A stretch of DNA of 64,000 bases from SHYR01 sp036013055 (lineage in GTDB: Bacteria; Chloroflexota; Dehalococcoidia; UBA2979), in contig DASCQM010000016.1 of NCBI GenBank assembly GCA_036013055.1, positions 124,001-188,000 of the forward strand, in the 5' to 3' direction. Under the pieces are notes generated by a model. The model was not told the DNA's origin. It saw only the letters and a list, made by a program, of their open reading frames with translations, and did no database searches. The translations under genes were made by a program, and so were the position numbers. This document shows positions 50,135-58,252 of the stretch, piece after piece; positions within the stretch are counted from its first letter, which is position 1; each line of letters opens with the position of its first letter.

Positions 50135-51259
50135 ATGACACTTCGGGGCAAAGCCGCGATCGTCGGCTTCTACGAAATTCCCACCGAGAAGGAGATGCCG
50201 GACCGCAGTACGTCGTCCGTACTCGCCGAGGTCGCACGGGGTGCCATCCTCGATGCCGGCCTGCGCATCGAGGACATCGATGGCGTGATCGGGCAGGAGG
50301 CGCTCAACTCGCTGACGATGAACGAGACGCTCGGCCTGAAGCCGCGCTACACCTCATCGATGACGACACACGGCGCCAGCGGGGCCACATCGATCGTTAC
50401 GGCCGCGTCGGTGATCGCCGCCGGGCTCGCCGACTACGTGCTCTGCGTCTTCGGCGAATCGCGCCAGCGCAGCAGTTCGCGGCTGAACGCCGTCTCGGCG
50501 GCGCAGCGAGTCGCGCCCACCAACCGTGCCTCGGAGTGGGAGACGCCGTTCGGGCCGGTGATCGCCGCCAACGGTGGCTATGGCCTGATCAAAGAACGTC
50601 ACATGTACGAGTACGGCACCACGCAGGAGCAGTTCGCGAAGTGCGCCGTCGACGAGCGCTTCAACGCGCTGGAGAACCCGAACGCCGTCTGGCAGGGCCA
50701 GCCGATCACGATCGATGATGTGCTGAACTCCCGCTTCACCAACGACCCGCTGCATCTGCTGGAGAGCGTGATGCCATGCTCGGGCGGCGCAGCAGTCGTC
50801 GTCACTTCGGCGGAGCGGGCCCGTTCGATGCCGCACCCGCCGGCCTACGTGCTCGGTGCCGGCGGCCCGGCGACGAGCCACGACACGATCTGGCAGGAAG
50901 ACCGCATCGCGACCACTCCGGTCGTGATGACCGCTCCGAACGCGCTGCAGATGGCCGAAGTCAACATCAACGATATCGAGTTCGCAGAGTTCTACGACTG
51001 CTACACGATTCTCGTCATGGCATGTCTTGAGGACGCCGGTATCTGCGCGAAGGGCGACATCGGCGCTTTCTACGAGTCGACGGATACCACGTACAAGGGC
51101 GAGTTCCCGATCAATACCGATGGCGGGCAGATCGCTGCCGGCCAGCCGGGCGGGAGCGCCGGTGGGTTCCGTCACATCGTCGAGGCCACGCGCCAGGTGA
51201 TGGGCAGGGCTGAGAATCGGCAGGTTGAGAAATCGGACCTCTGCCTGGTGAATGGCTGA
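50135..51259 (+). CDS. Thiolase-fold protein without nucleophilic Cys (Ltp2-type lyase-like), truncated by an in-frame TGA
   Basis: 374 aa to the first stop. The thiolase fold is clear (AAIVGFYEIP, GGAAVVVTSAERA, AEFYDCYTILVMACLEDAG). The usual active-site CASG is GASG here (Gly80 in HGASGATS), so ordinary Claisen thiolysis is unlikely. The Ltp2 family, which works with DUF35 partners as a retro-aldolase on side-chain acyl-CoAs, also lacks this Cys, and a DUF35 gene follows. After CLVNG a TGA (51257-51259) stops the frame, but the same frame continues with GGTASVMCTLVLGSSATL to a TAA at 51314-51316. This is the expected thiolase C-terminus. Confidence 0.85.
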   Translation: MTLRGKAAIVGFYEIPTEKEMPDRSTSSVLAEVARGAILDAGLRIEDIDGVIGQEALNSLTMNETLGLKPRYTSSMTTHGASGATSIVTAASVIAAGLADYVLCVFGESRQRSSSRLNAVSAAQRVAPTNRASEWETPFGPVIAANGGYGLIKERHMYEYGTTQEQFAKCAVDERFNALENPNAVWQGQPITIDDVLNSRFTNDPLHLLESVMPCSGGAAVVVTSAERARSMPHPPAYVLGAGGPATSHDTIWQEDRIATTPVVMTAPNALQMAEVNINDIEFAEFYDCYTILVMACLEDAGICAKGDIGAFYESTDTTYKGEFPINTDGGQIAAGQPGGSAGGFRHIVEATRQVMGRAENRQVEKSDLCLVNG

Positions 51260-51343
51260 GGTGGCACCGCCAGCGTGATGTGCACGCTGGTGCTCGGTTC
51301 GAGCGCCACACTCTAAATCCAGAACCGCTGAGAGGAACAGCTG

Positions 51344-51760
51344 ATGGCTGACTACACGAAGCCGCTACCCAACCCCGCCGACCCGGATCTGACGGCCCCG
51401 TTCTGGGAAGCCGCGAAGCGCCACGAGCTGCTAATCCCGCGCTGCCGCAGTTGCGACTCCTACTTCTGGTTCCCGCGGCCCGCGTGTCCCACGTGCCTCA
51501 AGGAGGACTGGGAGTGGACCGAGGTCAGCGGCAAGGGGCGGCTGCACACCTTCACGGTCGTGCGTCAGCCCAGCAACCCCTCGTTCAACGAGGACGTTCC
51601 GTACGCCTACGCGGTCGTCCAGCTCGACGAGGGGCCGCGCATGGTCTCGAACATCGTCGACTGCGAAATCCCCGACGGTTTGGCCGTCGATATGGCGCTC
51701 GAGGCGTCGTTCGATGACGTGGACGACGACTGGACGCTGGTGAAGTTCAAGCCGGTCTAA
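51344..51760 (+). CDS. DUF35 zinc-ribbon/OB-fold protein, partner of the thiolase-fold protein
   Basis: 138 aa. Zinc ribbon CRSC...CPTC (about 34-52), then an OB fold (GRLHTFTVV ... VPYAYAVVQLDEGPRMVSNIV) that in characterised members binds acyl-CoA and docks onto thiolase-like enzymes such as Ltp2 or onto acyl-CoA hydratases. The N-terminal helix PDLTAPFWEAAKRHELLIPRC is standard. It lies 27 nt after the TAA of the extended Ltp2-like frame, with GAGAGGAA as ribosome site. Confidence 0.9.
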   Translation: MADYTKPLPNPADPDLTAPFWEAAKRHELLIPRCRSCDSYFWFPRPACPTCLKEDWEWTEVSGKGRLHTFTVVRQPSNPSFNEDVPYAYAVVQLDEGPRMVSNIVDCEIPDGLAVDMALEASFDDVDDDWTLVKFKPV

Positions 51761-51773
51761 GCCCCGAGCGGGC

Positions 51774-52157
51774 CTAGTCGGAGGCTGCTTCCGAGCCGGC
51801 CCAGCCGCTCGTCAGCAGTTCCTGAAAGCGTGCCTCGGCGTCCTGCAGCGAGTCGAGGAACTCGAACTCGGCCTCGCGCGCCATCTGCTCATCGATCGGT
51901 GAGTCGCCGGTGTGCATGTAGTGATCGACGTCGAACGACGCGCGCACATCCATCAGGTTCTGCTTCAGCACCGTGAAGCGCATCGGGATGTCGTGCTTCG
52001 CCCAGAGCGCCTGCTGCACGCCGACCGGCCGGTCGGAGCAGCTCCCGATCACGATGCCGAGCTCGTGCGCAAGACGCACGGTCGCGAGCGTGATCTCGCC
52101 CGGCGGATCGCCGACCTCGAGCGTCCCGTCGATGTCGAAGCTGATCAGCCGCTTCAT
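51774..52157 (-). CDS. HAD-family hydrolase
   Basis: 127 aa. Motif I FDIDGTLE (nucleophile and acid Asp), motif II Ser/Asp in SCSDRP, motif III Lys in VLKQNL, motif IV TGDSPIDEQMA. Cap domain minimal, so it may act on a large or macromolecular phosphorylated substrate. Its ATG overlaps the stop of the MoaD-like gene (ATGA). As last gene of the molybdenum hydroxylase operon it may serve cofactor maturation or repair; that is inference from position. Confidence 0.8.
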   Translation of the reverse strand: MKRLISFDIDGTLEVGDPPGEITLATVRLAHELGIVIGSCSDRPVGVQQALWAKHDIPMRFTVLKQNLMDVRASFDVDHYMHTGDSPIDEQMAREAEFEFLDSLQDAEARFQELLTSGWAGSEAASD

Positions 52158-52423
52158 CTGCCACCACTGAGCGGCGGCACGAGGTAGATCTCCGTCTCGT
52201 CGGTGACCGGGTCGAGCAGGCCGCTGTCGTCGAGAATTGAGCCGTCGATCGCTACCGCCATCTCGGGCCGCAGGCCGTCGTCGTCCATGATCCATGCGGT
52301 CAACTGCGGATAGTCTTCGCCGACGGCGCGAAAGACCGCGCGCAACGTCGCTCCCTCGGCCCTGATCTGGTCAGAGCCACCCGAGAGCGACCGTAGCGAC
52401 GCTGGGACATGAACCACAGCCAT
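52154..52423 (-). CDS. MoaD/ThiS-family ubiquitin-like protein with a C-terminal Gly-Gly-Arg
   Basis: 89 aa, beta-grasp pattern: MAVVHVPASLRSLSGG start, ATLRAVFRAVGEDYP helix, GLRPEMAVAIDGS, and the tail ETEIYLVPPLSGGR. MoaD and ThiS proteins normally end exactly in Gly-Gly so that the tail can be adenylated and thiolated; here an Arg follows. It lies 21 nt after the molybdenum hydroxylase large subunit and is coupled to the HAD gene. A role as sulfur carrier for this enzyme's molybdopterin is plausible. Confidence 0.85.
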   Translation of the reverse strand: MAVVHVPASLRSLSGGSDQIRAEGATLRAVFRAVGEDYPQLTAWIMDDDGLRPEMAVAIDGSILDDSGLLDPVTDETEIYLVPPLSGGR

Positions 52424-52444
52424 GTTGCCGTCGCCTCTCAGCTG

Positions 52445-54739
52445 CTACGAACCGGAGCCATCGAGGGCTTCGAGTTCTTCGAGGATACGCGCCGGCGTCG
52501 CCGGGAGCCTGTTCACGCGGACGCCGACCGCGTCGTAGATCGCATTCGCGATCGCCGCCAGCGGGGGCACGATCGGCACCTCACCGACGCCGCGTACGCC
52601 GAAGGGATGACCGGGGTTCGGCACCTCGACGAGCACGGTGTCGATCATCGGCAGGTCGTTCGCCACCGGCATGCGGTAGTCGAGCAGCGAGGCGTTCGCC
52701 ATCGCACCGTCGTCGGTGTAGATGTACTCCTCGTTCAGCGCCATGCCGATGCCCTGAACCGCGCCGCCCTGGATCTGGCCCTCGACGTATGCGGGGTGAA
52801 TCGCCTTGCCGACGTCCTGGATCGCCGTGTAGCGGAGCACCGTGACCTTGCCGGTTTCGCGGTCGACCTGCACATCGGCGATGTGCGCGGCGAAGCACGC
52901 ACCAACCTTACCGACGCTCGTCGAAACGACATCGGCGCGGCCCTGGATGTTGCCGCCGGTGCCGGGCAGCCGTCCTGCCGCTTCCTTGAAGGTCATCACC
53001 TGGTCGTCCGGGCCGTGCAGGCTGGCATCCGACGCGTCGTACGTCACCTCCTCGGGAGCGACGTCCCAGACGGCGGCGATGCGCTTCGTGATCTGCTCCT
53101 GCACGTCCATCCCCGCGCGGTAGGCGGCCCAGCCGGTCGCGAATGTCGTACGTGAGCCGCCGGTGTTGCCGGTGAAGCCGATCGTGTCGGTGTCGCCGAC
53201 GAGCGATGTCACATCCTCGTACTCGATGCCCATCGTCTCCGCGAATTGCATCGCCAACGCCGCGCGCTGCCCGCCGATATCGACGGAGCCGGTGATCAGG
53301 GTGACCGTGCCATCCGAGTGCACATTGGCGTAAGCACTCGACTCGCCACCACCGTTCTGCCAGAAGCCCATCGCCACGCCGCGACCGACGTCCGGTTCAA
53401 GGATCTCGGCACGGTAGTGCGGGTGGTCGGTCGTCGCGCGGATCACCTCGCGGATACCGACGGAGCCGTGCGTCGCACCGTCGCTGCGCGGGTCGCCCTC
53501 GGAGACGGCGTTGAGATCGCGAATCGCCATGCGGTCCATGTCCAGCATGTCGGCCAGCTCGTCCATCACCGCCTCGATCGCATAGGCGGCGGCTGGTGCG
53601 CCCGGAGCGCGATAGGCGGCCGTCTTCGGGCGGTTGAGCACCACGTCGAAGCCGACGATTCGCTGATGTGGAACGAGATACGGGCCCAGCGCGCAGCGTG
53701 CACCGCCGGGGACGGGCGAACCGGGGTAGGCACCGGCTTCGTATTCAAGTCGAATGTCGGCGGCGACGAGTGTGCCGTCGCGCATTGCGCCGAGCTTGAT
53801 GAAGGAGCGGGTGCCAGAGGTCGGGCCGGTCGCTTCCAGCACCTCGGTGCGGTTCATCGTGATCTGCACCGGACGGCCGCTCTTCTTCGAGAGCAGCGCC
53901 GCGAGCGGCTCAAGGTAGATCACGTTCTTCGCGCCGAACCCCCCGCCGATCTCCGCCGGGATCACGCGCAGGTCGCCGAGCGCGAGCCCGAGCACGCGTG
54001 CGACGTTGGTGCGGACACCGAACGCCCCCTGCGTGCTGGTCCAGATCGTGACCTTGCCGTCCGCGTTCCAGACTGCCGTCCCGTTGTGATTCTCGATGTA
54101 GCCCTGGTGCACCATCGACGTCTCGAAGATGCGCTCCAGCACAACCTCGGCCTGCGCGAAACCAGCATCGAGGTCGCCGAAGCCCATCTCGATCGTGCGT
54201 GCGACGTTCGGCGATCGCCCCTCGACCGGTTCGAAGAGACCGTCGACGAGGCTGGAGAGGCCATCGTCGTGCAGCGTCGGCGCATCCGGAGCGAGCGCAT
54301 CGTCGAGGCTCGTGACCGCGGGCAGCACGTCGTACTCGACCTCGATCAGAGCGACGGCGTCCTCCGCGACGTGCGCGTCATCGGCGCAGACGGCCGCGAT
54401 TGGGTGGCCCTTGAACAGCACCTTGCGACGCGCGAGCAGCCGTTCGAGGTCCCACATCGTGGGCATCGGTCCGCGGATCGTCTGCATCGTCGGTTCGGTC
54501 GGTTCGGGGAAGTCCTCGTGCGTGATCACGGCGTGGACGCCGGGCAGCGCTTCCGCCTTCGAGGTGTCGATGCTCTTGATGATCGCGTGGGCGTGCGGGC
54601 TACGCTTGACGCGGCCAAACAGCATCCCAGCCATGCGCACATCGGCACCGTAGACGGCGCGGCCCGTGACCTTGTCGACGCCGTCCGGACGGATCGGGTT
54701 CGTCCCGATCACGCGATATTCAGTCGCTGCTTCTACCAT
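52445..54739 (-). CDS. Molybdopterin-binding large subunit of a xanthine dehydrogenase/CO dehydrogenase-family hydroxylase
   Basis: 764 aa. N-terminal hammerhead domain (RPDGVDKVTGRAVYGADV), cofactor contacts IGGGFGAKN and AYRAPGAP, glycine-rich NTGGSRTTF, and the catalytic Glu720 in RGVGEVP. The AYRCSFR active-site loop of true CO dehydrogenase is absent, so the substrate is more likely an aromatic, heterocyclic or aldehyde compound hydroxylated with water oxygen. Second-last in gene order coxM-coxS-coxL, 2 nt after the iron-sulfur subunit. Confidence 0.93.
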   Translation of the reverse strand: MVEAATEYRVIGTNPIRPDGVDKVTGRAVYGADVRMAGMLFGRVKRSPHAHAIIKSIDTSKAEALPGVHAVITHEDFPEPTEPTMQTIRGPMPTMWDLERLLARRKVLFKGHPIAAVCADDAHVAEDAVALIEVEYDVLPAVTSLDDALAPDAPTLHDDGLSSLVDGLFEPVEGRSPNVARTIEMGFGDLDAGFAQAEVVLERIFETSMVHQGYIENHNGTAVWNADGKVTIWTSTQGAFGVRTNVARVLGLALGDLRVIPAEIGGGFGAKNVIYLEPLAALLSKKSGRPVQITMNRTEVLEATGPTSGTRSFIKLGAMRDGTLVAADIRLEYEAGAYPGSPVPGGARCALGPYLVPHQRIVGFDVVLNRPKTAAYRAPGAPAAAYAIEAVMDELADMLDMDRMAIRDLNAVSEGDPRSDGATHGSVGIREVIRATTDHPHYRAEILEPDVGRGVAMGFWQNGGGESSAYANVHSDGTVTLITGSVDIGGQRAALAMQFAETMGIEYEDVTSLVGDTDTIGFTGNTGGSRTTFATGWAAYRAGMDVQEQITKRIAAVWDVAPEEVTYDASDASLHGPDDQVMTFKEAAGRLPGTGGNIQGRADVVSTSVGKVGACFAAHIADVQVDRETGKVTVLRYTAIQDVGKAIHPAYVEGQIQGGAVQGIGMALNEEYIYTDDGAMANASLLDYRMPVANDLPMIDTVLVEVPNPGHPFGVRGVGEVPIVPPLAAIANAIYDAVGVRVNRLPATPARILEELEALDGSGS

Positions 54740-54741
54740 CG

Positions 54742-55227
54742 TCAGGCCCCCTCAGACCGCATCGTCTCGGCCGCGCTGAGCACGGCGCGCACGATCTTGT
54801 CGTAGCCGGTGCAGCGGCAGAGGTTCCCCGCCAGCCAGAACCGCACCTCGTCCTCATCCGGGCTTGGATTGACCTTCAGCAGCGCGGTCGCTGAGACCAG
54901 GAATCCGGGTGTGCAGATGCCGCACTGCAACGCCGCCTCCTCGAGGAAGGCCTGCTGGATCGGGTGCAGCCCCTCGCGGCCGTCATCGAGACCCTCGACG
55001 GTGCGCACGTCCGCGCCCTCGACCTCCGCTGCGAGCACGAGGCAGGAGTTCACAAGCTGGCCGTCCAGCGTCACGGCACAGGCACCGCAGTTGCCGTTGT
55101 TGCAGCCCTCCTTCGTGCCGGTCAGCCCGACGCGGTCGCGCAGCGCTTCAAGCAGGCTGTCACGTTCGTCGATCATGATCTCGCTGCTGCTGCCGTTGAT
55201 CTGTGTGTTAACGATGCGCTTAGCCAA
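54742..55227 (-). CDS. 2Fe-2S iron-sulfur subunit of the molybdenum hydroxylase
   Basis: 161 aa with both clusters: plant-type CNNGNCGAC plus a later Cys (about 42-62) and the helical-domain CGIC...CRC motif (QCGICTPG, NLCRCTGY). It passes electrons from the molybdenum centre to the FAD subunit. TTG start, overlapping the FAD-subunit gene by 8 nt. Length and motif spacing are normal. Confidence 0.95.
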   Translation of the reverse strand: MAKRIVNTQINGSSSEIMIDERDSLLEALRDRVGLTGTKEGCNNGNCGACAVTLDGQLVNSCLVLAAEVEGADVRTVEGLDDGREGLHPIQQAFLEEAALQCGICTPGFLVSATALLKVNPSPDEDEVRFWLAGNLCRCTGYDKIVRAVLSAAETMRSEGA

Positions 55228-56098
55228 GGGACACCCCCGCGCGTTCCGCTGCGTCTCTGATTGTGCGTTCGGTGAGCACGCCGGAGAGGTGCGTTCGATG
55301 TTTGATCGTGCCGCGCATGTCGTCGATCGGACTCGCTGCGTCGCGAGAGGCGGCTGCGGCTGCCGCGATCGAATCGTCGCTGAGCGGCGCGCCGATGAGC
55401 GCCTCGCCCGCGGTGGGGACGAACAATGGTGTCGCGGCGACAGCGCCGAGGGCGATGCGGGCCGAGGTCACGGTGCCGCCGCCGTCGAATTGCAGCGCGC
55501 TCGCGGCGTTGACGACGGCGATGTCCATCTCGTTGCGCGGGATGAATCGCTGGGCCGCCGCTCCGCTCCGCTCGGGCGGGGCAGGGAAGTTGATCGAGAC
55601 GACAAACTCGCCGTTCTGCAACACATTCCGTCCCGGCCCAGTGCAGAAATCGACGACAGCCACGTCACGCTGGCCGTGAGGACCGATGACGTAGGCCGTG
55701 GCATTGAGCGCGATCATCGTTGGGATCGAATCGGCCGCCGGCGACGAATTGCAGAGATTGCCACCCAGCGTCGCGCGGCCCTGGACCGCGGTCCCGCCGA
55801 TCACTTCTGTGGAGTCGACGAGGCTCGGGTAGTGCTTTCGCACGTCGGGGTCGTTGTAGACGTCGTAGAGACGCAAAGCCGCGCCCACGGTCAGTCCATC
55901 GCTATCGCTGTAGCTGAGCGCGGTCGTCTCTGGTACGTGCTTCACATCGACGAACGTTTCGACGTCGATCCGACGTTCTCGCGCGAGGATGATCAAGTCG
56001 GTGCCACCGGCGAGCACGCGCGTTCCGCTGCCGCCCTCCTGGAGCATCTTTACGGCCTCGTCGATCGACGAGGCGCGCGCATATTTCACTGCCTGCAA
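55220..56098 (-). CDS. FAD-binding medium subunit of the molybdenum hydroxylase
   Basis: 292 aa. FAD motifs AGGTDLIIL (about 30-38) and TLGGNLCNSSPAADS (about 112-126), then the CO dehydrogenase flavoprotein C-terminal domain. First gene of a five-gene minus-strand operon (FAD, iron-sulfur, molybdenum subunits, MoaD-like, HAD). TTG start with AGGGGA upstream and a good promoter at 56129-56157. The overlapping gene arrangement suggests strict stoichiometry. Confidence 0.95.
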   Translation of the reverse strand: MQAVKYARASSIDEAVKMLQEGGSGTRVLAGGTDLIILARERRIDVETFVDVKHVPETTALSYSDSDGLTVGAALRLYDVYNDPDVRKHYPSLVDSTEVIGGTAVQGRATLGGNLCNSSPAADSIPTMIALNATAYVIGPHGQRDVAVVDFCTGPGRNVLQNGEFVVSINFPAPPERSGAAAQRFIPRNEMDIAVVNAASALQFDGGGTVTSARIALGAVAATPLFVPTAGEALIGAPLSDDSIAAAAAASRDAASPIDDMRGTIKHRTHLSGVLTERTIRDAAERAGVSLG

Positions 56099-56128
56099 GG
56101 TCCCCTGCTTTCACTGGTGCGTGCGGGC

Positions 56129-56157
56129 AGCATATTCGCGGCAGCCGAAGCTGTCAT
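56129..56157 (-). promoter_or_regulatory. Promoter of the molybdenum hydroxylase operon
   Basis: Minus-strand ATGACA (56152-56157), 17-nt spacer, TATGCT (56129-56134), about 30 nt before the TTG start. Confidence 0.65.
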
Positions 56158-56161
56158 TTGC

Positions 56162-56167
56162 TACATT
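56162..56167 (+). promoter_or_regulatory. Candidate -10 box (TACATT) for the 2-hydroxyacid dehydrogenase
   Basis: TACATT is divergent from, and overlaps the upstream edge of, the molybdenum hydroxylase promoter, so the two transcripts may be co-controlled. It sits 64 nt before the chosen ATG. Confidence 0.4.
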
Positions 56168-56231
56168 GGCGCGCATCGAATCCGACGGGGACTCGGACGC
56201 GCCGTTCACCGACGACCAATGGGAGGGCCTG

Positions 56232-57233
56232 ATGGCCGGTCTACTGATCTCACGAGTAGTCGCTGATCGTTGCGAAGCGGAGTTCGCGCGTGTCCAGGGT
56301 GAGACCGACCTGACGCTCGAACTGAACATCGTCCCGGAAGTTGAAGGGGTGTTCCTCGAGCCGGAAGACCTCGCACGCGTTGAGATCGCGTTCTTCTCCG
56401 GCGACATGCTCGCGGACGAGGGCACGCTGGCACGTCGCTTCTTTGGGGCCGCGCTGCGAGCGCCGAACCTGAAGTGGATGCACGCCTCGAACGCCGGTAT
56501 CGACGACCCCGTCTTCGGTCGGGTGCTCGAAGCAGGGGCGCGGCTCTCGAACTCGTCGGGCTCGTCGGCGGAACCGATCGCGCAGACCGCGATCGGCGGC
56601 ATGCTGGCGCTCTCGCGTGGCTTCCCCGCGTGGGGCGACGCGCAGCGCGATCGCGAATGGCGGCCGCTTGAACAAGCCGCGACGCCGGCCGACCTTGGTA
56701 CGCAGACCGTCGTTGTGGTCGGCCTTGGCGCGATCGGCGGCCACATCGCGCGGCTCTCGCAGGCGCTTGGCCTGCACGTGATCGGCGTACGACGTAGTCC
56801 GCAGCGGCCCGGCGACCCCGTCGACGAGATGGTCACGCCCGCCGACCTCGCGTCCGTGCTGCCGCGCGCCGACTGGCTGGCGCTCGCGATGCCGCTCACC
56901 GACGAGACGCGCGACATGATCTCCGCCGAGGCGATCGCGCTGCTGCCGAAGGGCGCGCGCATCCTCAACGTCGCGCGCGGGCAGGTGATCGACGAGGGCG
57001 CGATGATCGACGCGCTGCGATCCGGTGCGCTCGGTGGCGCCTATCTCGATGTCTTCGATACGGAGCCGCTACCCTCGGAATCTCCGCTCTGGGAGCTACC
57101 GAACGTGATCGTCACGCCGCACAACTCATCGGCCTCGCTCGGCAACAACGAGCGGTCGACGCTGATGTTCCTTACCAACCTCGACCACTGGGCGCGCGAC
57201 GAGCCGCTGGAGAACGAGGTCAGCGAGCGGTAG
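56232..57233 (+). CDS. D-2-hydroxyacid dehydrogenase family protein
   Basis: NAD-dependent reductase/dehydrogenase of 2-oxo or 2-hydroxy acids. 333 aa; catalytic domain, then the nucleotide fold VVVVGLGAIGGHIARLSQAL, catalytic Arg region LNVARGQVIDEGAM, Glu in VFDTEPLP, and His in NVIVTPHNSS. I chose the ATG at 56232 because GGGAGG lies 5 nt upstream and a likely -10 box at 56162 precludes longer starts. Substrate unknown. Divergent from the molybdenum hydroxylase operon; fluC follows. Confidence 0.9.
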   Translation: MAGLLISRVVADRCEAEFARVQGETDLTLELNIVPEVEGVFLEPEDLARVEIAFFSGDMLADEGTLARRFFGAALRAPNLKWMHASNAGIDDPVFGRVLEAGARLSNSSGSSAEPIAQTAIGGMLALSRGFPAWGDAQRDREWRPLEQAATPADLGTQTVVVVGLGAIGGHIARLSQALGLHVIGVRRSPQRPGDPVDEMVTPADLASVLPRADWLALAMPLTDETRDMISAEAIALLPKGARILNVARGQVIDEGAMIDALRSGALGGAYLDVFDTEPLPSESPLWELPNVIVTPHNSSASLGNNERSTLMFLTNLDHWARDEPLENEVSER

Positions 57234-57256
57234 CATCGCGGCCGGAGGGTTCGCGC

Positions 57257-57631
57257 ATGCAGCTCCTGCTCGTGATCGCTGGCGGTGCCGTCGGCACGCT
57301 CTTTCGCTACCAGATCGCGATGCGTCTGCAGAGCGCCAGCGGCGGCGCCTTCCCGGTCGGGACGCTTGCCGTCAACGTCAGCGGCGCGTTCATCGCGGGG
57401 CTTCTCGCCACGCTCCTGCTCGAACGCAGCGCGGTCTCCGCGGAGGTGCGCACGGCAATCCTCGTCGGTGTGCTCGGCGGCTATACGACGTTCTCCACCT
57501 TCAGCGTTGAGACGCTCACGCTGACGAACGACGGGCAGTGGGGCCTCGCGACATTGAACGTCGCTGCGTCAGTAGCCGCGGCGCTCTTCGCCGTCTGGGC
57601 GGGGCAGTCCGTCGCGCGCCTCTGGAGCTAG
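57257..57631 (+). CDS. crcB: Fluoride ion channel FluC/CrcB
   Basis: 124 aa with four transmembrane segments and the family motifs GGAVGTLFRY, GTLAVNVSGAF and GGYTTFSTFSVE (pore Phe and polar track). Works as an antiparallel dimer that exports fluoride. Ribosome site GGAGGG. I saw no fluoride riboswitch in the 23-nt gap upstream. Probably read through from the dehydrogenase gene. Confidence 0.93.
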   Translation: MQLLLVIAGGAVGTLFRYQIAMRLQSASGGAFPVGTLAVNVSGAFIAGLLATLLLERSAVSAEVRTAILVGVLGGYTTFSTFSVETLTLTNDGQWGLATLNVAASVAAALFAVWAGQSVARLWS

Positions 57632-57646
57632 CGACCGACGCTCCGA

Positions 57647-58252
57647 CTACTGTGCGAGTTCGACGATCAAGTCGACGGCCCGTGTGACGTCGACGCTGTC
57701 CGTGTTGAGCACAACGTCGTATTGCTCCGGTCGCTCGGAATCGACGCCGTAGAACCGCTTCAGGTAATCGGCACGCGCGCGCTGTGACTCGCGCACGGCG
57801 TCGGTCGCTTCGGATTGCGCCGAACCACCGTCGACGAGCCTGCGCACCTGTGCGTCTTCGGACGCCGTGATCAGCACCCGGAGCACGCCGGGCGCATCCG
57901 GGAACGCATGGCTCGCGGCGTGAGCGACGATCACCGCCTGCCCCTTGTTGCCGGTCTCCACGACGACATCGCGGATCAGTTCCTGGTAGTCGGCGGCGCT
58001 CGCGACGGGAATCGACTGGTCGTCGAAGTGCATCGACGACCCGCCCGAGAGCGCGTCGATCACGCGTGAGACGATCGATTGACGTTCCTCCGCCTTCGCG
58101 GCGATCTCCGGCGTGACGTTCGATCGCTCGGCGACGCGGGAGATGATCTGGTCATCGACGTACCGGAAGCCGAGCCGCTCCGCTACCGCCCGGCCGATCT
58201 CTTCGCCCCCGGCGCCCAGAAAACGCGAAATGCAGACAGTGTTCGCAGCCAT
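57647..58252 (-). CDS. Cytidylate kinase-like family protein
   Basis: 201 aa. It has a P-loop-like N-terminus CISRFLGAGGEEIGRAVAERLGFRYVDDQII as in the cytidylate kinase-like family, where the Walker A region is degenerate (GAGGEEIG instead of GxxxxGK[ST]). The FYGVDSERPEQYDVVLNTDSVD segment near the C-terminus is typical. Nucleotide kinase activity is not certain. ATG at 58252 with AGGAGG 6 nt upstream. Convergent with crcB. Confidence 0.82.
   Translation of the reverse strand: MAANTVCISRFLGAGGEEIGRAVAERLGFRYVDDQIISRVAERSNVTPEIAAKAEERQSIVSRVIDALSGGSSMHFDDQSIPVASAADYQELIRDVVVETGNKGQAVIVAHAASHAFPDAPGVLRVLITASEDAQVRRLVDGGSAQSEATDAVRESQRARADYLKRFYGVDSERPEQYDVVLNTDSVDVTRAVDLIVELAQ

Noticed and set aside
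51257..51259. TGA as a selenocysteine codon
   Set aside because: No SECIS-like hairpin recognised just downstream, and the position corresponds to a glycine-rich loop rather than a redox site; a base error or nonsense mutation is more likely.
52445..54739. True aerobic CO dehydrogenase large subunit
   Set aside because: The AYRCSFR active-site loop is absent; AYRAPGAP is present instead.
53246..54805. 519-codon plus-strand open frame opposite the molybdenum hydroxylase large subunit
   Set aside because: Shadow frame; composition is Arg/Ala/Asp/His-rich without family motifs.
57234..57256. Fluoride riboswitch upstream of crcB
   Set aside because: Only 23 nt between genes and no riboswitch core sequence.
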